In this document: piece after piece, positions 44,522 to 52,770 of the stretch | Layout: every line of letters starts with the position of its first letter | Position numbering within the stretch: position 1 is the first letter of the stretch | From: Nocardia cyriacigeorgica GUH-2 | Lineage (GTDB): Bacteria > Actinomycetota > Actinomycetes > Mycobacteriales > Mycobacteriaceae | Assembly: GCF_000284035.1 (NCBI RefSeq) | Contig: NC_016887.1 | Location: 186,001 to 250,000, forward strand | Length of the DNA: 64,000 nucleotides | Direction of reading: 5' to 3' | Position numbers and translations under genes: made by a program | The notes under the pieces: model-generated | The model's input: only the letters and a program-made list of their open reading frames with translations | What the model was told of the DNA's origin: nothing | Databases searched by the model: none

Positions 44522-45586
44522 GTGAATCAGAGCGAAAGACAGCTCACGCTCAATTACGAGTGCCTTCACAGCATGCCCAGTGGATTGCGGGAGGTTCGCG
44601 TCTGGTGGGATCCCGTCTTGGAGAACTGGCTCGTCGGTAAACGTATCGACCTGTCGGAAGTGCATGACGGTGCAGATCTTGTCGAGCCACGCGTGATGGA
44701 GATGATCGATCACCCCAACGTGGTTAAGGTGCGATCTGTCGCGACGGTGGCAGGCTTTCCGGCGCCCATGCGGGTGGTCGAAGTGTTGATGCCCTACTAT
44801 GAAAAGGGCAGCATTACAGATGCTCTCGATGCGGACGAACACTTCACCGTTGGACAGGCCATGCGCATCATTCGAGCGGCGCTACAGGGGCTCGCAGAAA
44901 TGCATGAGCGCTATGGCATCCTGCACCGTGACGTGAAGAGTCCCAATCTTTTCCTCACCGGCGATGCGCAGACCGTAAAGATCGGAGACTTGGGCCTGGC
45001 CGGGGCGATGGACGAATCTGGCAGAGCGCCTTGTGTAAATGCTCCGCAGCTGTATGCTCCACCCGAACTGCTCACAGGTGGAGGCCTCACTCGGGCGGCC
45101 GACTTGTACTCATTGGGCGTTGTCCTGCTCGAACTGCTCCGCGGCAAGTTCGATTACGACTCCTACTCGAAGACGCACACTGTAGATTCTCTGCTCAAGG
45201 GGCAATCACCGCTGCGTGCCGAGGATTTGTCCTTGCCCGTTTGGGTGTGTCGGTCTCTACGCAAGATCGTTCAGAAAGCCATGGATCCGGAGCCGTCGCG
45301 CCGCTTTCAATCGGCCCGTGAGATGAGCGACCAGATCGCCCGTGTCAAGAGCGCTGACTGGCAGCAAACGGCGTCTGAAACCTGGGAAGCACCATTCCTC
45401 GGCAACGGCCGGGTACGCATCAGAATCACTGCGGAGAGCGCACGCGGCGGCGGCCTGACGCTCATCACGCAGAAACGTAAAACGACGTCATGGCGACGCG
45501 TCGGCGAGGATGTGCAAGTGACCGACTTGCACCACCATCAGGCGCGGGCGGTATTCGAAAGGGCGAATAGTCTGGCCGTCAGCTGA
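44522..45586 (+). CDS. Soluble Ser/Thr protein kinase
   Basis: The protein has 354 residues and no transmembrane helix. The kinase domain (about 10-285) has the ATP lysine in LVGKRI (Lys 40), but the glycine-rich loop is replaced by SMPSGLREVRVWWD. The catalytic core is intact: HRDVKSPN (Asp 137, Asn 142), GDLGLAG (Asp 156), APPELLTGGGLTRAADLYSL. A C-terminal 65-residue basic domain (RVRIRITAESARGGGLTLIT; VTDLHHHQARAVF) has no recognised family. GTG 44522 follows AAGGAGA. Its 3' end overlaps the convergent gene by 49 bases. GC content is lower than in core genes. Confidence 0.85.
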   Translation: MNQSERQLTLNYECLHSMPSGLREVRVWWDPVLENWLVGKRIDLSEVHDGADLVEPRVMEMIDHPNVVKVRSVATVAGFPAPMRVVEVLMPYYEKGSITDALDADEHFTVGQAMRIIRAALQGLAEMHERYGILHRDVKSPNLFLTGDAQTVKIGDLGLAGAMDESGRAPCVNAPQLYAPPELLTGGGLTRAADLYSLGVVLLELLRGKFDYDSYSKTHTVDSLLKGQSPLRAEDLSLPVWVCRSLRKIVQKAMDPEPSRRFQSAREMSDQIARVKSADWQQTASETWEAPFLGNGRVRIRITAESARGGGLTLITQKRKTTSWRRVGEDVQVTDLHHHQARAVFERANSLAVS

Positions 45587-45942
45587 CTTACAGCCAAATC
45601 TATGGCGCGATCTCGCTCAGCTGTGGCGAAGTTAAAGGTCGTATCGCTGCAGAATTCCTCCGACGCCTCGAACCGTGCCGAAGTACCCACTCCCGCAGGG
45701 ATAAGTGCTCCCGCCTGCGCTAAACCCCACACCTCTGCGCGGATGCGGCGCGGATTAACCCCATACTCATTGACAAGCGGCAAAACGACGTTTCCCCAGG
45801 CGTCTCGCTGCGCTTGATCCATGCATTCCCATAGCAGTTCGACCAGTACTTCGGCAGCCCAGGATTGCCGAGGTATAGTCCGGTCGGGGAGCCGAGAGAT
45901 GCACAGCATCAGCAGGGCACCCTGTGGTGAAAGCGTGTTCAC
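45538..45942 (-). CDS. 134-residue helical protein convergent with the kinase
   Basis: A helical protein with a possible winged-helix half: LPLVNEYGVNPRRIRAEVWG, LAQAGALIPAGVG, SARFEASEEFC. The N-terminal helix pair (ALLMLCISRLPDRTIPRQSW) is hydrophobic-amphipathic. No family is recognised. GTG 45942 has AGGAG seven bases ahead. It overlaps the last 49 bases of the kinase gene tail-to-tail, which suggests either antisense control or that one reading end is dispensable. Functional pairing with the kinase is a guess from position. Confidence 0.6.
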   Translation of the reverse strand: MNTLSPQGALLMLCISRLPDRTIPRQSWAAEVLVELLWECMDQAQRDAWGNVVLPLVNEYGVNPRRIRAEVWGLAQAGALIPAGVGTSARFEASEEFCSDTTFNFATAERDRAIDLAVSQLTARLFALSNTARA

Positions 45943-46329
45943 AGTCAGCTCCTTGCCTTGTTTGAACCTGCTCGGGAGCCTCGTGCCTTAGCTTGCCTCA
46001 CCTTGCAAGGCGCCGCAAGGCCAGAATGAGCGAGCTTCGAATATATGTTCGAATCGTTATGACGTGGTTGGCGAGGCGGCTGCTTACTTCGAAGGTGCCG
46101 ACGTGCAGCTCCTGATCGGCGCGGTCTTCTGCTCGCAGCCTGGGGCCGGGAGGATCGGTGCGCGGCTCACACTTGACGCAGCGGGTGCGTAGGCGAGATT
46201 CTCCCGGCTCACGCACCGTCGTGTCCGAAGGGTCCGTAGGCCATCGAACAAATCGGCCTACCGACCTTCTCGCGCTAGTTACCGACGAGACCGTGCCATC
46301 GGGCCCGCGACTAGAGAGGACGTTCTACG
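45943..46329. other. Divergent gap with CTTGC-rich short repeats
   Basis: 387 bases between the 134-residue gene and the DUF6879 gene. Around 45951-46020 there are several CCTTGC/GCAAGG elements, including an inverted pair (46001-46006 and 46015-46020) and CTTAGCTTGC (45987-45996), all upstream of the minus-strand gene. A 72-codon minus frame in this gap is not convincing. Confidence 0.5.
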
Positions 46330-46860
46330 GTGCAACTGCTGAACGGCAACCCATGGCCTGAGCTGTTCGGGCAATGTCGGCGTGACGCATTCCACCTGGA
46401 GGTGCGCGACTCGAATGCGGTTGCGAACGAGTCCGAACCATTCCGCCGGTTTCTCGACGGCGAACCCGACGATAGCGAGTGGTTCGAGCCGTGGGCACGC
46501 CTCGTGCGGGAGACGACGGGTCGCGGCGTGAAGATGACCCGCGTGCGAGTTGTCACTGTTCCGCATGCCGACTACCAGCGATGGTTGCTGGCCTTGTCCG
46601 AGCTGAACGTTGCAGCCGGCGAGGACATCCGTTACCTGCCTCGCCACTCAGGGGGCGCGAGTTCCATTCCACTAGATGATTTCTGGCTGCTGGATGATGT
46701 CCGGGCCGTCTTCAATCTTGTGAACGAGGAGGGCAGCGCGGCAGGCGCGGCCGCACTGACGGTTGACCCGGCAGTTGTCAGGCTCTGTCGGGGCGCAAAA
46801 GAGCGGCTCTGGCAGCTGGCCACGCCGTACGCCGAATATGTGTCCGGGATCGGTACTTGA
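46330..46860 (+). CDS. DUF6879 family protein
   Basis: The protein has 176 residues with the family pattern: RRDAFHLEVRDSNAVANESE, PWARLVRETTGRGVKMTRVR, YQRWLLALSELNVAAGEDIR, YLPRHSGG and DDFWLLDDVRAVF. DUF6879 proteins are common in actinomycete accessory regions near XRE/DUF5753 regulators; their function is unknown. GTG 46330 is preceded by GAGAGGA. It is convergent with the frameshifted YCII gene, 22 bases away. Confidence 0.82.
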   Translation: MQLLNGNPWPELFGQCRRDAFHLEVRDSNAVANESEPFRRFLDGEPDDSEWFEPWARLVRETTGRGVKMTRVRVVTVPHADYQRWLLALSELNVAAGEDIRYLPRHSGGASSIPLDDFWLLDDVRAVFNLVNEEGSAAGAAALTVDPAVVRLCRGAKERLWQLATPYAEYVSGIGT

Positions 46861-46882
46861 CGGTGATCGGCTCGATCCGCGT

Positions 46883-47222
46883 CTAACTGGCGGGGTCGTA
46901 CGCGAACGCCCGCACCTCTTGCGCGCATCGGCAGGCAGTCGCGAGTTTCGCCGCCCATTCCAGCCGCCTCGGGGGAAGGTAGCTCGAAGACCGCGTAGCC
47001 GCCCTCGAGCTGCTTTGTCTGCGGGTAGGTGCCCTCGGTCACGATGCCGTCCTCGCCGACCAGCACGGGCGGAACGTTGTCGTCGATGCCACCGCCGAAC
47101 ACCCAGACGCCGGCGGCTTTCGCTTCCTCCACCACCGCGTGCGCCGCGTCCGACACTGCGGGTAGCTCCTCGTCGGGAACGATCATGGCGGCACTCGGGA
47201 ACGAGATCAGATACTTCGTCAT
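46883..47222 (-). pseudogene. YCII-domain gene, frameshifted near its 3' end
   Basis: Read from ATG 47222 the protein is YCII-like (MTKYLISFPSAAMIVPDEEL; VVEEAKAAGVWVFGGGIDDN; GYAVFELPSPEAA). At about 46963-46966 the frame shifts. The next frame continues with EWAAKLATACRCAQEVRAFA then YDPAS and stops at 46885, which is the normal YCII ending. One extra G on the minus strand (GAGGCGGCTGG for GAGGCGCTGG) explains it. Unless this is a sequencing error the gene is broken; the in-frame reading adds an unrelated tail. AGGAGGG precedes the start, and a 57-residue gene overlaps it upstream. Confidence 0.75.
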
Positions 47223-47392
47223 GTAGCGACTCCCTCCTGTTTCAGGATCGGACTCAGCCGCGTGCGCTGGCTCTGGCGCGGTGGGAACTTCTTGCCGAGG
47301 AGCTTCTCAGCCTGGCGTCGCCGCGCCTCAACCTGTTCCGGGGACAACGTCACCTCGACAGCGTGCAACGGTTGCTGTGTCAACGCGCTCAT
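47219..47392 (-). CDS. 57-residue basic protein, coupled to the YCII gene
   Basis: A short gene (MSALTQQPLHAVEVTLSPEQ, then VEARRRQAEKLLGKKFPPRQ and a tail ending GVAT). Its TGA overlaps the YCII ATG (47219-47222, ATGA). GGAGG lies eight bases before ATG 47392. The middle is a basic helix. I do not recognise a family. The SD plus the coupled overlap supports a real gene. Confidence 0.6.
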   Translation of the reverse strand: MSALTQQPLHAVEVTLSPEQVEARRRQAEKLLGKKFPPRQSQRTRLSPILKQEGVAT

Positions 47393-47491
47393 CGCTGTCC
47401 TCCACGACTATTGCCTGAGTACGCCACATGCTACGCGCATCGTCCTAAGCGTTGGCCTAGGCGATTGTGGTGTTGTGTTCAAACGCGCGAT

Positions 47492-47526
47492 GACCTCGGA
47501 GCTGCCCCTCACGCAGCTCCGAGGTC
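47492..47526 (-). terminator. Terminator of hutU; right border of the accessory island
   Basis: A perfect 14-bp stem, GACCTCGGAGCTGC with GCAGCTCCGAGGTC, with a seven-base loop, 23 bases past the hutU stop. Confidence 0.8.
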
Positions 47527-47548
47527 GTCGAGCCCAAGGCGGGGGGAA

Positions 47549-49228
47549 TCAGCTCTCCTGCATAGGAATCCGAACCCCACGCTCCCGCGCGACATCAGCC
47601 GCATGCTCATACCCGGCATCCACATGCCGGATCACACCCATGCCGGGATCATTGGTCAGCACCCGCTCCAGCTTCTGCGCCGCGAGTTCGGTGCCGTCGG
47701 CGATACACACTTGACCGGCGTGGATGGAACGTCCCATGCCGACGCCGCCGCCGTGGTGGATGGACACCCACGAAGCCCCGGAGGCGGTGTTGAGGAGCGC
47801 GTTGAGCAGCGGCCAGTCGGCGATGGCGTCGGAACCATCTGCCATGGCTTCGGTTTCGCGGTACGGCGAGGCGACCGAACCGGAGTCCAGATGGTCGCGG
47901 CCGATGGCGACGGGCGCGGAAAGCTCCCCGGACGCCACCATTTCGTTGAACTTCAGCCCCGCGCGATGACGTTCGCCGTAGCCGAGCCAGCAGATGCGCG
48001 CGGGCAGGCCCTCGAACTTCACCTTTTCGCCTGCCATGGTGATCCACCGCTTGAGGTGCTCGTTCTCCGGGAACAGCTCGAGAATCGCCTTATCGGTGGC
48101 GGCGATGTCCTTCGGATCACCCGACAGCGCAGCCCAGCGGAACGGGCCGAGGCCCTCCTCGAACAGCGGGCGGATGTAGGCGGGAACGAATCCGGGGAAC
48201 TCGAAGGCGCGGGCGTAGCCACCCTTGCGGGCTTCGTCGCGGATGGAGTTGCCGTAGTCGAAGACCTCCGCGCCCTTGTCCATGAAGCCGACCATGGCTT
48301 CGACGTGCTTGGCCATCGAGGCCTGCGCCTCGGTGGTGAACCAGCCCGGATCCTTGTCGGCGAGCTTGTGCCAATCCTCGAGCGCGACGCCGATGGGCAG
48401 GTAGGACAGCGGGTCGTGGGCCGAGGTCTGGTCGGTGACGATGTCGATCGGCGCGTCCATTTCCAGCAGCTGCGGGAAGATCTCGGCGGCATTGCCGACC
48501 AGGCCGATGGACAGCGGCTTGCGCTCGTCGCGCATCTTGATGGCCAGGTCGAGCGCATCCTGCACGGTGTCGACCTTGGTGTCGAGGTAGCCGTGGTCGA
48601 TGCGACGGTCGATGCGGGCCGGATCGCAGTCCACGCAGATCGCGACGCCGTCGTTCATGGTGACGGCCAGCGGCTGCGCGCCACCCATACCGCCCATGCC
48701 CGCGGTCAGGGTGATGGTGCCGGCCAGGGTGCCGCCGAAGCGCTTGCGGGCCACGGCGCCGAAGGTTTCGTAGGTGCCCTGGAGGATGCCCTGGCTGCCG
48801 ATGTAGATCCAGGAACCCGCGGTCATCTGGCCGTACATGATCAGGCCGAGCTGCTCGAGCTTGCGGAACTCTTCCCAGTTGGCCCAGTCGCCGACCAGGT
48901 TCGAGTTCGCCAGCAGCACCCGCGGCGCCCACTCGTTGGTGCGGAACACGCCGACCGGCTTACCGGACTGGACGAGCAGGGTTTCGTCGGATTTCAGCGT
49001 CTTCAGGGTGCGCACGATGGCGTCGAACGCCTCCCAGCTGCGCACGGCCCGGCCGGTGCCGCCGTAGACGACGAGGTCGTCGGGGCGTTCGGCCACCTCG
49101 GGGTCGAGGTTGTTCATCAGCATCCGCAGCGCGCCCTCCTGCTGCCAGCCCAGCGCGCTCAGTTCGCTGCCGTGTGCGGCGGCGACGGGACGGGGGCCGG
49201 ATCCTGGCGGGGTGGAAGCCTCGGTCAT
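47549..49228 (-). CDS. hutU: Urocanate hydratase
   Basis: HutU hydrates urocanate to 4-imidazolone-5-propionate with a tightly bound NAD. The 559-residue protein matches the family: [60 protein letters not shown], the NAD motif [33 protein letters not shown] and [22 protein letters not shown] 49228 with GAGGAG is used instead of a 13-residue longer frame. It is transcribed divergently from the glutamate dehydrogenase gene, and convergent with hutH in the sense that the island now separates them. Confidence 0.96.
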   Translation of the reverse strand: MTEASTPPGSGPRPVAAAHGSELSALGWQQEGALRMLMNNLDPEVAERPDDLVVYGGTGRAVRSWEAFDAIVRTLKTLKSDETLLVQSGKPVGVFRTNEWAPRVLLANSNLVGDWANWEEFRKLEQLGLIMYGQMTAGSWIYIGSQGILQGTYETFGAVARKRFGGTLAGTITLTAGMGGMGGAQPLAVTMNDGVAICVDCDPARIDRRIDHGYLDTKVDTVQDALDLAIKMRDERKPLSIGLVGNAAEIFPQLLEMDAPIDIVTDQTSAHDPLSYLPIGVALEDWHKLADKDPGWFTTEAQASMAKHVEAMVGFMDKGAEVFDYGNSIRDEARKGGYARAFEFPGFVPAYIRPLFEEGLGPFRWAALSGDPKDIAATDKAILELFPENEHLKRWITMAGEKVKFEGLPARICWLGYGERHRAGLKFNEMVASGELSAPVAIGRDHLDSGSVASPYRETEAMADGSDAIADWPLLNALLNTASGASWVSIHHGGGVGMGRSIHAGQVCIADGTELAAQKLERVLTNDPGMGVIRHVDAGYEHAADVARERGVRIPMQES

Positions 49229-49285
49229 GGGTTTTCTCCTCGAAATGACGAATGTGTGCCGGGTCACTGAAAATCAGGATTTAGG

Positions 49286-49317
49286 TGTATAGTCCTGTAT
49301 ATACAACCACCTGTCAA
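49286..49317 (-). promoter_or_regulatory. hutU promoter region with HutC-type operator
   Basis: TGTATATACA (49296-49305), a perfect 10-bp palindrome and the known HutC core, lies between minus-strand TTGACA (49317-49312) and TATACA (49291-49286). The 20-base spacing is longer than usual; GACTAT (49294-49289) would give 17. The divergent glutamate dehydrogenase gene starts 46 bases to the right and could also be controlled here. Confidence 0.7.
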
Positions 49318-49362
49318 GCGTCCTCAGCGGAAGCGATGACTTTCCGCTCGGAAGGTAGTGAC

Positions 49363-52300
49363 ATGAAGGCAACGTCGATGGCTCCGGTGCGAGATTCGAA
49401 TGCGGGGGTGCGGCACGAACGATCCGGTAGCGATTGGGACGACCGCTTCCTGGCCCTCCCGATCACACGCGACCTGGCCCGCCACTACATATCGGCCATA
49501 CCAGAAGGCTATAAGCAGGACGTCGATCCGGGTAGCGCCCCGGACGACATCGCCCGCCTGGAACGCCTCGGCCCCGACGTCATCGACCTGGCGCTCGAGC
49601 GGACCCCCGGATCGAGTGCCGAATGGCGGCTGACGCTCTACCTCGGCGGCCGCCCGGCCTCGCTGAGCGAGGTGCTGCCGATTCTGCAGAGCCTCGGCGT
49701 GGAGGTGCTCGACGAGCGGCCGTACGTCATCGCCAATACCGCCGCGATCGACTGCCGGATCTACCGGTTCTCCCTGCGCTACCCCGAGCGGATGCTGCCG
49801 CCGCAGCTCGACGAGGCCGGCTTCGCCCGCCGCTTCACCGCCACCTGCGCCGCCATCTGGCACGGGCGCGCGGAAGCGGACCGCTTCAACGAACTGGTGC
49901 CCCGCGCCGGGCTGGACCACCGACAGGTCACCGTGCTGCGCGCATACGCGAACTACCTGCGGCAGGGCGAATTCCCGTACAGCAGAGCCCATATCGCGAG
50001 CGTGCTCGGTGAACACCCGGGGCTCACCGCAGGCTTGATCACACTGTTCGAAGCCCGGTTCGATCCCGGAGCGCCGGCGAATGCGGCCGATCCGCTGCTC
50101 GAAGTGCTGGAGGAAGGCATTGCGGCGGTGCCCGGTCTGGACGCCGACCGCATTCTGCGCGGGTACCTCAGCGTCATCCTGGCGACCTTGCGCACCAACT
50201 ACTACGTCCACGCCGAACCGGACGCCTGGACCTGCCTGTCCTTCAAGTTCGATCCCCAGCGAATCCCGGAACTGCCGTCGCCGCGGCCGCGCTTCGAGAT
50301 CTACGCCTACTCACCGCGCGTCGAGGGCGTGCACATGCGGTTCGGGACCGTCGCCCGCGGCGGGCTGCGCTGGTCGGATCGCAAGGAGGACTTCCGCACC
50401 GAGGTGCTCGGCCTGGCGAAGGCGCAGGCGGTGAAGAACGCCGTCATCGTTCCCGCGGGCGCCAAGGGTGGTTTCGTGGTGAAACGTCCGCCCGCGCCCA
50501 CCGGCGACCCGGCGGCCGCTCGGGAAGCGGTACGCGCCGAAGGGATTCGGTGCTACCGCTCGTTCATCGCCGGAATGCTCGACCTCACCGACAACCTGGA
50601 CCTGAAATCCGGCGCGGTGATCGCGCCACCGCGCGTGCGCCGCCACGACGGCGACGACACCTACCTGGTGGTCGCCGCCGACAAGGGCACCGCGACCTTC
50701 TCCGACATCGCCAACGACGTCGCGGCGCGATACGGGTTCTGGCTCGGCGACGCCTTCGCCTCCGGCGGTTCGGTCGGCTACGACCACAAGGCGCTCGGCA
50801 TCACCGCGCGCGGCGCGTGGGAGAGCGTGAAACGGCACTTCCGCGAACTCGGCGTCGACACCCGAGCCGAGGATTTCACCGTGGCCGGTATCGGCGATAT
50901 GAGCGGTGACGTCTTCGGTAACGGGATGCTCGCGTCCCGGCATATCCGCCTGGTCGCGGCCTTCGACCACCGGCACATCTTCCTCGATCCGAACCCCGAC
51001 GCCGCGCTCTCCTTCGCCGAACGGTCCCGGCTGTTCGCGAAGCCGCGATCGTCGTGGGCCGATTACGCGCCCGAGCTGATCAGCGCCGGTGGCGGCGTCT
51101 GGGAACGCACGAGCAAGGCCGTGCCGATCAGCGGCGAAGTGCGGGCAGCGCTCGGGCTTTCCCATGACGTCACCCGCATGACTCCGCCCGAGTTGGTGCG
51201 CGCGATCCTGCGGGCACCCGTGGACCTGCTCTGGAACGGCGGCATCGGCACCTACGTCAAGGCGAGCACTGAAACCCATCTGGATGTCGGCGACAAGAAC
51301 AACGACGCCGTCCGGGTCGACGGCGCCGAAGTGCGCGCCAGGATCGTCGGTGAGGGCGGCAATCTCGGGTTCACCCAGCGTGGCCGGATCGAATACGCGC
51401 AGGCCGGCGGCCGGATCAACACCGATGCACTGGACAATTCGGCGGGCGTCGACTGCTCCGATCACGAGGTCAATATCAAGATCCTGCTCGACGCCCTGGT
51501 CGGCGCGGGCAGGCTCGACACCGCCGAACGCAATGAGCTGCTGGCCGCGATGGCTGCGGAGGTGTCCCGGCTCGTCCTGTCCGACAACACATCCCAGAAC
51601 CAGCTCATGGGCACCAGCCGGGCCAGGGCGGCGGCCTCGATCGCGGTGCACGGCAGGCTCATCGAACACCTCGAGGCCACCATCGGTCTGGACCGCGAAC
51701 TGGAAGTGCTGCCGAGCAAGAAGGAGATCACCGCCAGGCGACGCGACGGCCGAGCACTCACCTCACCCGAGCTCGCCACCCTGCTCGCGCACGTCAAACT
51801 GGGATTACAGGTCGATCTGCTCGCCGGCGACCTGCCCGACAGCCCGGCGTTCGCCGACGACCTCGCCGACTATTTCCCGCGACAACTGCGCGAGCAATAC
51901 GGTGATGCCATCGCCGAGCATCCGCTACGCCGCGAAATCGTGGCAACAGTGTTGACCAACAATGTCGTCGACAACGGCGGCATCACCTACGCCTACCGGC
52001 TGTCCGAGGAATCCGGCGCCAGCAATGCCGACGCGGTGCGCGCCTTCGCGGTGGTCGCAGCGATATTCGACCTGCCGGCGTTGTGGCGCGATATCCGCGG
52101 CAGCGGGCTCAGCGCCGAACTCACCGACGAACTGATCGTGCTCAGCCGCCGACTGCTCGACCGGGCGTCGCGGTGGATGCTGACCCAGCGTCCGCAGCCG
52201 CTGGCGGTCGGCGCCGAGATCCGGCGCTTCCGCGACCAGATCGCCGAGCTGACGCCGCACGTCGCGGGCTGGTTGTCCGGCAGCGACGCAGCGAATCTGC

Positions 52301-52770
52301 GCGCCCGCACCACCGCATTGACCGACCGGGGTGTGCCCGAGGAACTCGCCGGCCGAGTGTCGTTGCTGCTGGACCGGTTCGCGCTGCTCGACATCATCGA
52401 GGTCGCCGAGATCTCCGGCCGCCCGCCCGCTGCGGTGGCCGAGGTCTATTACCTGCTCGGCGAGCGGCTGCACGTGGTGCCGCAACTGGTGGCGGTCTCG
52501 CAGCTCGAACGCGGCACCAAATGGAACGCCCTGGCCCGAGTCGCATTGCGCGACGAGCTGTACGCGACGATCCGGGCGCTGTGCCAGGACGTGCTGGTCG
52601 ACGGCGAGCCCGGCGAGCCGGCGGAGGACGTCATCGGCGGTTGGGAGCACCGCAGCGCGGCCCGGCTCGACCGCACGCAACGTATCCTCGGGGCAATCTC
52701 GGAATCGGGCGACCGGGATCTGGCGGCCCTGTCGGTCGCGACCAGGCAGCTACGGGCGCTGGCGCGATGA
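49363..52770 (+). CDS. NAD-specific glutamate dehydrogenase, short large-subunit type
   Basis: The protein has 1135 residues. It oxidises glutamate to 2-oxoglutarate and ammonia, closing the path from histidine to the TCA cycle. The catalytic domain has FGTVARGGLRWSDRKEDFRT (about 326-345), VPAGAKGGFVVKR with the catalytic Lys region, and GIGDMSGDVFGNGMLASRHI (about 510-528). The C-terminal GDH2 helical region follows (RDQIAELTPHVAGWLSGSDA; RLHVVPQLVAVSQLERGTKW). Usual actinobacterial large GDHs have about 1600 residues; the N-terminal ACT-rich third is shortened. ATG 49363 has GGAAGG upstream. ATGA overlap with hutC. Confidence 0.88.
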   Translation: MKATSMAPVRDSNAGVRHERSGSDWDDRFLALPITRDLARHYISAIPEGYKQDVDPGSAPDDIARLERLGPDVIDLALERTPGSSAEWRLTLYLGGRPASLSEVLPILQSLGVEVLDERPYVIANTAAIDCRIYRFSLRYPERMLPPQLDEAGFARRFTATCAAIWHGRAEADRFNELVPRAGLDHRQVTVLRAYANYLRQGEFPYSRAHIASVLGEHPGLTAGLITLFEARFDPGAPANAADPLLEVLEEGIAAVPGLDADRILRGYLSVILATLRTNYYVHAEPDAWTCLSFKFDPQRIPELPSPRPRFEIYAYSPRVEGVHMRFGTVARGGLRWSDRKEDFRTEVLGLAKAQAVKNAVIVPAGAKGGFVVKRPPAPTGDPAAAREAVRAEGIRCYRSFIAGMLDLTDNLDLKSGAVIAPPRVRRHDGDDTYLVVAADKGTATFSDIANDVAARYGFWLGDAFASGGSVGYDHKALGITARGAWESVKRHFRELGVDTRAEDFTVAGIGDMSGDVFGNGMLASRHIRLVAAFDHRHIFLDPNPDAALSFAERSRLFAKPRSSWADYAPELISAGGGVWERTSKAVPISGEVRAALGLSHDVTRMTPPELVRAILRAPVDLLWNGGIGTYVKASTETHLDVGDKNNDAVRVDGAEVRARIVGEGGNLGFTQRGRIEYAQAGGRINTDALDNSAGVDCSDHEVNIKILLDALVGAGRLDTAERNELLAAMAAEVSRLVLSDNTSQNQLMGTSRARAAASIAVHGRLIEHLEATIGLDRELEVLPSKKEITARRRDGRALTSPELATLLAHVKLGLQVDLLAGDLPDSPAFADDLADYFPRQLREQYGDAIAEHPLRREIVATVLTNNVVDNGGITYAYRLSEESGASNADAVRAFAVVAAIFDLPALWRDIRGSGLSAELTDELIVLSRRLLDRASRWMLTQRPQPLAVGAEIRRFRDQIAELTPHVAGWLSGSDAANLRARTTALTDRGVPEELAGRVSLLLDRFALLDIIEVAEISGRPPAAVAEVYYLLGERLHVVPQLVAVSQLERGTKWNALARVALRDELYATIRALCQDVLVDGEPGEPAEDVIGGWEHRSAARLDRTQRILGAISESGDRDLAALSVATRQLRALAR

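Noticed and set aside
44990..45000. DLG instead of DFG in the island kinase
   Set aside because: Common in active protein kinases; not evidence of a pseudokinase.
45998..46216. 72-codon minus-strand frame in the 45.9-46.3 kb gap
   Set aside because: It has a CVKC pair but no clear SD, no family likeness, and it covers the repeat-containing promoter region of the 134-residue gene.
40560..47530. Attachment sites or integrase for the hut-interrupting island
   Set aside because: No direct repeat longer than a few bases was found at the two borders and no recombinase gene is present, so no mobile element is annotated.
46763..49270. 835-codon plus-strand frame over hutU
   Set aside because: Antisense shadow of hutU with Asp/Gly/Val/His-rich sequence and no recognisable domain.
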